Shown: in pieces, positions 37,136 to 43,448 of the stretch | Layout of the letters: every line of letters begins with the position of its first letter | Numbering within the stretch: the stretch's first letter is position 1 | Source of the DNA: a virus | Reading direction: 5' to 3' (one strand) | Virus record (IMG/VR): IMGVR_UViG_3300032278_004293 | Coordinates: 1-44,533 of that record | Length of the DNA stretch: 44,533 nt | Notes under the pieces: generated by a model | Databases searched by the model: none | Told to the model about the DNA's origin: nothing | Seen by the model: only the letters and a program-made list of their open reading frames with translations | Made by a program: the position numbers and the translations under genes

Positions 37136-37932
37136 CGGCCATCGGCGGCCTTTCCGCGGCTCTGCATGAGAAGTTCTGTGCTGACTTGGATGTCACCGCA
37201 GTTCCCGCGGGATATGCCGTCACGACAGGGTTCATGATGCCCGACGGAGATCCGCTCTCTTTCTACCTTGTGGTCGAGGGTGAAGGGCAGTACCGCCTAG
37301 AGGATGATGGGACCTTCCTGCCAAACGCAATCGCGGCCGGCCTGGACCTGAAATCATCAGTACGCGACGCCCTCCTGCGAGGCATACTTGCCGAAGAAGG
37401 CGCCCACTACGACAACGACTACGCCATCCGGACGGCAGTCATTCCGGAGGCCGAGGTCGGCGCAGCTGCGATGAAGTTCGTCTCCGCGCTGATCAGGCTC
37501 AGGGACCTATCGCTACTGAGCCGAGAGAATGTCGCCGCCTCCTTTGCGGAGGACGTCAAACGAGCCCTTTCGCCGGCACTTCCGAATTACATCGAGATTG
37601 ATGAAGAAGCCACTCAAGACCCATTTTCCGCTGACATCGTGCTCCGTCGAAAGGAGACCGGCCTGAAAGCGGCTCGCGTTTTTGCCGCGGGAAACGACCT
37701 ACGAATGATGGATGCGTTGGTGCAGCACCAGAACTCTCAAGCGTCGGAATCCCCGGTGATTGCTGTGGTTGACCGCCGAAAAGGCCATGTGAGCGAGAAG
37801 CGCTTCAACAACGCGACGAACCTCGGGCTCCGCATGGCTGTGGTAGACGGGACTGATGAAGGTTGGGTCCGGAGGGTTCTCGAACTAGCTGACCCGGCGA
37901 ACGATCCCCCGCCGCGGTCTCGCGTCTCCTAA
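37132..37932 (+). CDS. DUF1828/DUF1829 two-domain protein (266 aa)
   Basis: Residues about 1-100 fit DUF1828 (VPAGYAVTTGFMMPDGDPLSFYLVVEGEGQYRLEDDGTFLPN...GLDLK) and about 115-255 fit DUF1829 (KFVSALIRLRDLSLLSRENVAASFAEDVKRAL ... IVAVVDRRKGHVSEKRFNNATNLGLRMAVVDG). These families occur together in phages and mobile elements, often as the second gene of small two-gene units; their function is not established. Here it closes a cargo unit ended by a strong terminator. Counted lines give about 52-53% G+C. Confidence 0.75.
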   Translation: MTAIGGLSAALHEKFCADLDVTAVPAGYAVTTGFMMPDGDPLSFYLVVEGEGQYRLEDDGTFLPNAIAAGLDLKSSVRDALLRGILAEEGAHYDNDYAIRTAVIPEAEVGAAAMKFVSALIRLRDLSLLSRENVAASFAEDVKRALSPALPNYIEIDEEATQDPFSADIVLRRKETGLKAARVFAAGNDLRMMDALVQHQNSQASESPVIAVVDRRKGHVSEKRFNNATNLGLRMAVVDGTDEGWVRRVLELADPANDPPPRSRVS

Positions 37933-37949
37933 TCCCAACCCACCCCTCC

Positions 37950-37973
37950 GCCCGGCCCTGCGCCGGGCTTTTT
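37950..37973 (+). terminator. Rho-independent terminator after the cargo unit
   Basis: GCCCGGC (37950-37956), loop CCTGC, GCCGGGC (37962-37968), then TTTTT (37969-37973). A textbook intrinsic terminator that isolates the cargo genes from the right operon. Confidence 0.85.
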
Positions 37974-38008
37974 CATGCGCCAGCACCGCGCTGGCAGGGG
38001 TGTTGTAG

Positions 38009-38092
38009 CACGCTGAGTCGTGCACGTCATTCGCCACCTGCACGCTATAGCGTGTTTTTCCACTTGCGCCGCACGCCGTAGCGTGCAATTAT
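38009..38092 (+). promoter_or_regulatory. Right operon promoter with three repressor operators
   Basis: Three CACGCTnnAGCGTG-type palindromes: CACGCTGAGTCGTG (38009-38022, imperfect), CACGCTATAGCGTG (38041-38054, perfect) and CACGCCGTAGCGTG (38072-38085), 31-32 bp apart or three helical turns. The last lies between -35 TTGCGC (38064-38069) and -10 AATTAT (38087-38092), 17 bp spacing, of the promoter for the 38166 operon. Cooperative repression is likely. Confidence 0.75.
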
Positions 38093-38165
38093 CCTCCCCA
38101 CACACCCCGCATCCTGTGGCCCGTCGAAGAGGCGCAAGCTGATCGCGGGAGAGTTGGAGGACGCA

Positions 38166-38486
38166 ATGCTCACACCCGACATCATCGCCACCGCGCGGAC
38201 CGTGGTGACCCATCCGGAGGATTACCTGCGCCGCCCGGACCTGCTCCGGGACGGCTGGCTCGCGCTGAAGGAGGCACAGGGTGCCCCGATCACCCGCGAA
38301 CGCCAGGCGCGGATCGCGCCGGTGGCCATCCTGAACCCGCCCGCCGTGCAGGCCCGCGTCGACGCGATCACCGGCGTCACCTCCGGCGGCTGGCGCCAGA
38401 TTACCCGCTGCATCGACCCGCTGCTTCGCAAGCGCGCCGCCCTCGCCCGCCTCGGCCACCGCCCCGACGGAGGTGACGCGGCATGA
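38166..38486 (+). CDS. Hypothetical protein, first gene of right operon (106 aa)
   Basis: ATG with GGAGG upstream. Helical: LTPDIIATARTVVTHPEDYLRRPDLLRDGWLALKEAQGAPITRERQARIAPVAI, then a basic end (LLRKRAALARLGHRP). It could bind DNA, but no family is recognised. The stop overlaps the next start (ATGA). Confidence 0.6.
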   Translation: MLTPDIIATARTVVTHPEDYLRRPDLLRDGWLALKEAQGAPITRERQARIAPVAILNPPAVQARVDAITGVTSGGWRQITRCIDPLLRKRAALARLGHRPDGGDAA

Positions 38487-38953
38487 GCGACGATATCGAA
38501 ATCCCCTGCGTCGAGCTCTGCGACGGCTGGACCGTCGATGACATCATCACCGAAGAGGATTGCGATGACGCTTTCGCCTATCTGACGCAGGCCATCGCGA
38601 CGATCGAGAACCGGATCGACGAACTGGAGGTTGGCGGGCAGCGCGGCACATCCGTCTTTGCCCGGACGAAGGCAGCCTTGCGGTGGAGGAAGGCCGCGAT
38701 GCAGATCGTCTCGATCAAGCGCGGGCGGATCAGCCGCGCGGAGAAACTCACACGGGACGCCACGTCCGAGCGCAAGATCATCGAGTACGTCAAGGCTATG
38801 CACCCGGAGGCGTTCCGGGAAGCCGTCGAGCATGCAACCGGCTCCACAGCACCCGTCCGATCTTCGGTCGCCAGCCTCGTGGAGGCAGCTGTCAGGAAGG
38901 CCATGGCGGACCACGAGGCGCGGCATCATGCGCCGAAACGGGTGACGGCATGA
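38483..38953 (+). CDS. Hypothetical protein (156 aa)
   Basis: Acidic N-terminus (MSDDIEIPCVELCDGWTVDDIITEEDCDDAF), a helix AIATIENRIDELEVGG, then basic helices (TKAALRWRKAAMQIVSIKRGRISRAEKL) suggestive of nucleic-acid contact, and a HHAPKRVTA tail. Unrecognised; ATGA overlaps on both sides. Confidence 0.6.
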   Translation: MSDDIEIPCVELCDGWTVDDIITEEDCDDAFAYLTQAIATIENRIDELEVGGQRGTSVFARTKAALRWRKAAMQIVSIKRGRISRAEKLTRDATSERKIIEYVKAMHPEAFREAVEHATGSTAPVRSSVASLVEAAVRKAMADHEARHHAPKRVTA

Positions 38954-39138
38954 TCGAGTACCTGGCTGACAATTACGCCCGATCACAGCGACAGCCCCGC
39001 CGCATCGCGCCGACGCTCGCCGTCTTCCTCGGTGCGGCGGCTGGACTGCTTCTCTTCGTCGCCGTCTTTCATGACGCGCCTGCGCGCATCGCGCGGGATC
39101 ACATAGCAGCCGAGGGAATGATCGGAGCGAAGTGGTGA
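38950..39138 (+). CDS. Small membrane protein (62 aa)
   Basis: MIEYLADNYARSQRQPRRIAPTL is followed by one hydrophobic span (AVFLGAAAGLLLFVAVFH) and a short soluble tail. Single-pass inner-membrane protein predicted; could serve in superinfection exclusion. Overlaps the neighbours by ATGA and GTGA. Confidence 0.55.
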   Translation: MIEYLADNYARSQRQPRRIAPTLAVFLGAAAGLLLFVAVFHDAPARIARDHIAAEGMIGAKW

Positions 39139-39428
39139 AAGGCCGCGACGCGATCGAGGAGCTGGCGCGCGAAGTCCGGATGGATGCCGCGATGGTGCGC
39201 GCTCGGGAGCGCTTGGTTTCCCGGCTGGAGGCTTTCGCCGCGCAGCTACGCCAGATCGGCTTCACCCGCGTGACCGTGGCGCGCGATCCGACAGGCATGC
39301 TGCTGCTCTCGATCGATCCGGAGGTGATTTCAGTGTCGATGCCAAACGATTCCGAGCTTTCGCCGCGCCAAACCGAACCCCAGTGCCCGGTCTGCGTACC
39401 GCATCTGACCGAAGGAGAGCAGCCATGA
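39135..39428 (+). CDS. Hypothetical protein with C-terminal CPVC motif (97 aa)
   Basis: Helical N-terminal two thirds (DAIEELAREVRMDAAMVRARERLVSRLEAFAAQLRQIG) with strands FTRVTVARDPTGMLLLSIDP, and a final CPVCVPHL motif that may bind metal. GTG at 39135 overlaps the upstream stop; a GTG one codon earlier is possible. Confidence 0.55.
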   Translation: MKGRDAIEELAREVRMDAAMVRARERLVSRLEAFAAQLRQIGFTRVTVARDPTGMLLLSIDPEVISVSMPNDSELSPRQTEPQCPVCVPHLTEGEQP

Positions 39429-39631
39429 CGACCATCTGCGACCACCCCGAATGCGGCGCCCCGGCCAAGCGGATCGCGGCCAAGGTCAGCACCTGGCACT
39501 GCCGTCCGACATTCGACGACGAGAACATCGACGTCGAGTTCACCGAGTTCTCGGCGGACCTCTGCGAAAAGCACGCGGGCGAGCTGCTGACGTGCCTGCG
39601 CGGCATGATGACGGAGAGGGGCGGGGAATGA
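39425..39631 (+). CDS. Small zinc-binding-type protein (68 aa)
   Basis: Cys/His arrangement CDHPEC ... WHC ... DLCEKHAGELLTC suggests a treble-clef-like zinc site. ATGA overlaps on both sides link it to the methyltransferase gene that follows. Function unknown. Confidence 0.6.
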   Translation: MTTICDHPECGAPAKRIAAKVSTWHCRPTFDDENIDVEFTEFSADLCEKHAGELLTCLRGMMTERGGE

Positions 39632-41361
39632 ACCAGGCGAACCTCCTCTTCGACTTCCCGACGGCCGCGCCTGTCCAGGGGCGCCCGCTCATCATCGACA
39701 GCTTCGCCGGGGGCGGCGGTGCCAGCACCGGGATCGAGATGGCGCTCGGACGCTCGCCCGACGTGGCGATCAACCACGACGCCGAGGCGCTGGCGATGCA
39801 CGAGGTCAACCACCCGGACACCCTGCACATGCAGGCCAGTGTCTACGCGGTGGACCCGCGCGAGGTCACCGGGCGGCGACCGGTCGGGCTCATGTGGTTC
39901 AGCCCGGACTGCAAGCACCACTCGAAGGCGAAAGGCGGGCGCCCGGTCGAGAAGAACATCCGGGATCTCGCGTGGGTGGTGGTCCACTACGCCAAGCTCG
40001 TCTCGCCCGATGTCATCATGCTAGAGAACGTCGAGGAGTTTCAGGACTGGTGCCCGCTGACGCCCGACCACAAGCCGGACCTGTCCCGCAAGGGCGAGAC
40101 CTTCCGGGCGTGGGTCCGGGAACTCCGGCGCCTCGGCTACAAGGTCGAGTGGCGCGAGCTGCGCGCCTGTGACTATGGCGCCCCGACGATCCGCAAGCGG
40201 CTCTTCGTCATCGCCCGGCGTGATGGCCTGCCCATCGTCTGGCCGGAGCCGACGCACGGTGCGCCCGACAGCCCGGAGGTCATCGCCGGGACGCGGAAGC
40301 CGTGGCGCACCGCCGCCGAGATCATCGACTGGTCACTGCCCTGCCCGTCCATCTTCGACACGTCGGACGAGATCATGGCGAAGCACGGGCTGCGCGCCGT
40401 GCGCCCGCTCAAGGACGCGACCCTGCGCCGGATCGCGCGCGGCGTCATGCGCTACGTGGTCGAGGCGAAGGAGCCGTTCATCGTCTCGGTCGCGCACGGG
40501 CATTCCGGCGGGCGGCGCGAGTATCCGCTCGGCGATCCCATCGGCACGCAATCGGCGGGCGGGACGCAGCACGGTCTTGTCGTCCCCACGCTGATCCAGA
40601 CCGGCTACGGCGAGCGCCCCGGGCAGGACCCGCGCGTCCCCGGCCTCGAGAAGCCGATCGGCACGATGGTCGCGGGCGGGGCGAAGCACGCGCTGGTGGC
40701 CGCCTTCCTCGCCCAGCACAATGCCGGGGCCCCGATGGAGAACAACGCCGGCCGCGCCGCAACCGATCCGCTCTCGACACTCACCACGCGCGGGACACAG
40801 CAGCAGGTCGTGGCCGCGCACCTGATGATGATGCGGAACAGCGGGAAGCCGTGGACAGCGCCCGACGAGCCGATGCACACCGTCACCGCCGGCGGTGCCC
40901 ATCCCGCTCTGGTGGCGGCCAGCATGGTGAACCTGCGCGGCACCGCCGACGGCCAGCTCAAGGGCCTGCCGATAGACGCGCCGGTCCCGACCGTCTCCGC
41001 CGGTGGCGGGCACGCGGGCCTGGTCGCGGCCTTCCTGCAGAAATACTACGGCGCCGGGACCGGGCAGACGCCCTCCGATCCGCTCCACACCCTCGGCACC
41101 CGTGACACCTTCGGGCTGGTGACGGTCGAGGTCGACGGCGAGACCTACGCGATCGCGGACATCGGGATGCGGATGCTGACCCCGCGCGAGCAGTTCCGCG
41201 CGCAGGGCTTCCCGGACAGCTACATCATCGACCGCGGGCCCGACGGCTCGCCGATGACGAAGACGGCACAGACCCGCATGTGCGGAAATTCGGTCTGCCC
41301 GCCGCTCGCCGCCGCACTGGCCCGGGCGAACTGTGCGCATCTGGCGGAGGTCCCGGTATGA
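39628..41361 (+). CDS. DNA C5-cytosine methyltransferase with repeat-bearing recognition region (577 aa)
   Basis: Methylates cytosine in DNA. Motif I DSFAGGGGAS (about 24-34), catalytic loop WFSPDCKHHSKAKGG with Cys95 (the usual PCQ is replaced by PDC), ENV-type LENVEEF (132-138), motif VIII ACDYGAPTIRKRLFVIARR, and C-terminal motifs IX/X with LTPREQFRAQGFP and CGNSVCPPLAAALA. Between motifs VIII and IX, about residues 300-495 hold six copies of a ~38-residue unit (P..T..AGG..H.LV...L) instead of a usual short target region. No restriction enzyme is next to it, so it acts as a solitary phage enzyme, likely shielding phage DNA or affecting regulation. Confidence 0.9.
   Translation: MNQANLLFDFPTAAPVQGRPLIIDSFAGGGGASTGIEMALGRSPDVAINHDAEALAMHEVNHPDTLHMQASVYAVDPREVTGRRPVGLMWFSPDCKHHSKAKGGRPVEKNIRDLAWVVVHYAKLVSPDVIMLENVEEFQDWCPLTPDHKPDLSRKGETFRAWVRELRRLGYKVEWRELRACDYGAPTIRKRLFVIARRDGLPIVWPEPTHGAPDSPEVIAGTRKPWRTAAEIIDWSLPCPSIFDTSDEIMAKHGLRAVRPLKDATLRRIARGVMRYVVEAKEPFIVSVAHGHSGGRREYPLGDPIGTQSAGGTQHGLVVPTLIQTGYGERPGQDPRVPGLEKPIGTMVAGGAKHALVAAFLAQHNAGAPMENNAGRAATDPLSTLTTRGTQQQVVAAHLMMMRNSGKPWTAPDEPMHTVTAGGAHPALVAASMVNLRGTADGQLKGLPIDAPVPTVSAGGGHAGLVAAFLQKYYGAGTGQTPSDPLHTLGTRDTFGLVTVEVDGETYAIADIGMRMLTPREQFRAQGFPDSYIIDRGPDGSPMTKTAQTRMCGNSVCPPLAAALARANCAHLAEVPV
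40527..41110 (+). repeat. Six-fold ~38-aa repeat in the methyltransferase recognition region
   Basis: Units start at DPIGTQSAGG, KPIGTMVAGG, DPLSTLTTRG, EPMHTVTAGG, APVPTVSAGG and DPLHTLGTRD. Each has an H/Q and LV/VV a few residues later and a variable spacer. The regular design looks modular, as if units could be gained or lost to change recognition. Confidence 0.8.
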
Positions 41362-41615
41362 GCGATATCACCCCCATCTCAACCCTGCTGGCTGCCGCAT
41401 CCTCTGCCACTGCCGCCGCAACCGACATGATCGAGACGGCGCGCGACGGAGAGATCACTCCGTTCAGCAACGTGGGTTCCGGAGAAACCGCAACAGTCCT
41501 GGCCGACAGTCTCCGCCTGCTTCTTGAGGCGACGTCGGGTGATCGCGCTGACGACGATGAGGCGAACCAGCTTCTCGGCGCGCTGCAGAAGTACCTGGAG
41601 GACCAAAATGGCTGA
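41358..41615 (+). CDS. Small hypothetical protein (85 aa)
   Basis: MSDITPISTLLAAASSATAAATDMIETARDG, a central NVGSGETATVLADSLRLLLEATS and acidic C-terminus. Ala/Thr-rich helical protein with no recognised family. ATGA overlap with the methyltransferase stop; 8-nt overlap with the next gene. Confidence 0.55.
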   Translation: MSDITPISTLLAAASSATAAATDMIETARDGEITPFSNVGSGETATVLADSLRLLLEATSGDRADDDEANQLLGALQKYLEDQNG

Positions 41616-42585
41616 GAACTCCAAGATCGAATGGACCGATCACACCTTCAACCCATGGATCGGATGCACCGCGGTCAGCCCGGCCTGCGACCACTGCTAT
41701 GCCGAGAGCATGATGGACACCCGGCTGGGCCGGGTAGAATGGGGCCCGCACGGAGAGCGCAAGCGCACGAGCGAGGGCTACTGGAAGGCGCCGCACCGGT
41801 GGAACAGGATCGCAGCGGATCAGGGCGTCCGCTTCCGCGTCTTCTGCGCAAGCCTCGCCGATGTCTTCGACAACCACCGCTCGATCGAGCCGCAGTGGCG
41901 TCGCGATCTGTGGACCATGATCGAGGCGACACCGAACCTCGACTGGCTCCTGCTGACGAAGCGGCCGCAGAACGTGTCGAAGTTCGTGCTGAACCGCTGG
42001 ATGGAAGAGGGCTTCCCGGACAACGTCTGGCTCGGGATCTCGGTAGAGAACCAGGAGGAGGCGGACCGGCGCATTCCTGTGCTGCTGTCGCTTCCCGTGC
42101 CGACCACGTTCCTGAGCATGGAGCCTTTGCTCGGGCCGGTGGAAATCCCCCGCTATGTGCTTCTGCCCCGTACCGTTCGCGGCGACTGGCCCATCGGCCA
42201 TGACACGGTCGCGCGGGCTGGCCTGCATTGTGTGCGCCGCAACACCCACGGCGCCCGCTCAGTGCTCGCCGAAAACGGCACCTGGCTCGGGATCAAGCCG
42301 CACGAGTGCGAGGACGTGGACGTGTCCTGGATCATCGCCGGCGGCGAGAGCGGACCCCACGCCCGCCCGTCGAACCCGCAGTGGTTCCGCGATCTGCGCG
42401 ACCAGTGCCAGCGGGCCGACATCCCCTTCCTGTTCAAGCAATGGGGCGAGTGGGTCTCGGTCTCAGAGGTGGAGGGCCGTGGGGAGCACTTCCAGTTTCC
42501 CGATGGCTGCACGGTCCGCCGCACCGGCAAGAAGGCGGCGGGGCGAGAGCTGGACGGCAGGACGTGGGACGAGGTGCCGGGATGA
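41608..42585 (+). CDS. DUF5131 (phage Gp37/Gp68) family protein (325 aa)
   Basis: Starts MAENSKIEWTDHTFNPWIGC; cysteines at 20, 27 and 30 (CX6CX2C) are the family hallmark and resemble a metal or Fe-S cluster site. Further typical blocks: FCASLADVFDNH, WLLLTKRPQNV, VWLGISVENQEEADRRIPVLLSLP, FLSMEPLLGPVEI and WIIAGGESGPHARP with FKQWGEW near the end. The layout is reminiscent of radical-SAM enzymes, which would suit nucleotide or DNA modification, but the reaction is unknown. It sits with a methyltransferase and DUF4326 protein. Confidence 0.85.
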   Translation: MAENSKIEWTDHTFNPWIGCTAVSPACDHCYAESMMDTRLGRVEWGPHGERKRTSEGYWKAPHRWNRIAADQGVRFRVFCASLADVFDNHRSIEPQWRRDLWTMIEATPNLDWLLLTKRPQNVSKFVLNRWMEEGFPDNVWLGISVENQEEADRRIPVLLSLPVPTTFLSMEPLLGPVEIPRYVLLPRTVRGDWPIGHDTVARAGLHCVRRNTHGARSVLAENGTWLGIKPHECEDVDVSWIIAGGESGPHARPSNPQWFRDLRDQCQRADIPFLFKQWGEWVSVSEVEGRGEHFQFPDGCTVRRTGKKAAGRELDGRTWDEVPG

Positions 42586-42923
42586 TCCGGGTTACCTTCG
42601 AACTCCTCCCGGGCGGCAGCGAGGCCCGCGCGCGCACCATCGGCATCATGGAGATCGCGAACGTGGGCACACACCTGGACGGCACGGCCGACTATTCAGT
42701 TGCGATGAAGAAGACGCCGCCGTTCCGCGGGGCATTGCATCAGGCCTGGAAGCGCGGCCGGGTGTCCGACACCGATGGTCGTTTGGGCCGCGCGATCGCG
42801 GGTGAAGACGAAGAGATGATCGTGGCAATGGTAGAAGGGCATCACCGCACCCGCCGAGGCGTCTACGATCTGCTTTTCCGCGCGATGGTGGCCTGCGGAC
42901 TGGAGCGGAGGAACCCGAGATGA
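42582..42923 (+). CDS. Hypothetical protein (113 aa)
   Basis: Strand-rich start (IRVTFELLPGGSEARARTIGIMEIANVGTHLDGTADYSVAMKK) and a helical end with VEGHHRTRRGVYDLLFRAMVACGL. Unrecognised, wedged by ATGA overlaps between the DUF5131 and DUF4326 genes, so probably functionally tied to them. Confidence 0.6.
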   Translation: MIRVTFELLPGGSEARARTIGIMEIANVGTHLDGTADYSVAMKKTPPFRGALHQAWKRGRVSDTDGRLGRAIAGEDEEMIVAMVEGHHRTRRGVYDLLFRAMVACGLERRNPR

Positions 42924-43270
42924 CCCGACCCCGCCGCATCCAGCTCAGCCGCCAGAAGGGCTGGCGCAAGCCCGAGGGCGCCGTCGTGGTGGCCCGGCCG
43001 ACGAAGTGGGGAAACCCTTTCATCGTCGGCACCCACGGCGACGCAGCGGGCTGCGTGGCGCGCTACCGCCGCCTGATCGGGGCCGACTGGGGCGGCTCCT
43101 TCATCGACATGCTGACGCAGCCAGCGCTGGCACACGCGGTGCAGATGGCAGCGGCCGACCACGTTCGCGCGCACCTGGACGAGCTGCGCGGCCGGGACCT
43201 CTGCTGCTGGTGCGCGCTGGATGCGCCCTGCCATGCGGACGTGCTGATCGAGATGGCGAACAGGGGCTAG
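42920..43270 (+). CDS. DUF4326 family protein (116 aa)
   Basis: RRIQLSRQKGWRKPEGAVVVARPTKWGNPFIVG is the family signature, and the C-terminal CCWCALDAPCHADVL gives Cys/His ligands for a probable metal. The family is small, phage-associated and of unknown function. Its neighbours suggest a part in DNA or nucleotide modification; this is inference. Confidence 0.85.
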   Translation: MTRPRRIQLSRQKGWRKPEGAVVVARPTKWGNPFIVGTHGDAAGCVARYRRLIGADWGGSFIDMLTQPALAHAVQMAAADHVRAHLDELRGRDLCCWCALDAPCHADVLIEMANRG

Positions 43271-43274
43271 TTGG

Positions 43275-43448
43275 ATGGGGGCGCCGAGACTGACGCAGGC
43301 CAAGATCACGAGAGCCGTGAAGGCCGCAGAAGCGTGCGGTCTTGTTGTCGCCGGCCTCAAGATCGGGCCCGACGGTAGCATCGAAATTCGTTGCCAAGTG
43401 GACAAGACCGCCGAAACGCCGCAACGTCGGGAGCCGAAGGAATGGTGA
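43275..43448 (+). CDS. Small protein preceding the integrase (57 aa)
   Basis: MGAPRLTQAKITRAVKAAEACGLVVAGLKIGPDGSIEIR: helix then strand hairpin, a layout common to tiny genes just before integrases in alphaproteobacterial prophages. A helper or excisionase-like role is possible but not shown. Its stop overlaps the integrase start. Confidence 0.6.
   Translation: MGAPRLTQAKITRAVKAAEACGLVVAGLKIGPDGSIEIRCQVDKTAETPQRREPKEW

Noticed and set aside
38222-39574. Minus-strand open frame of 450 aa
   Set aside because: Opposes five tightly overlapping plus-strand genes with ribosome sites; no family features.
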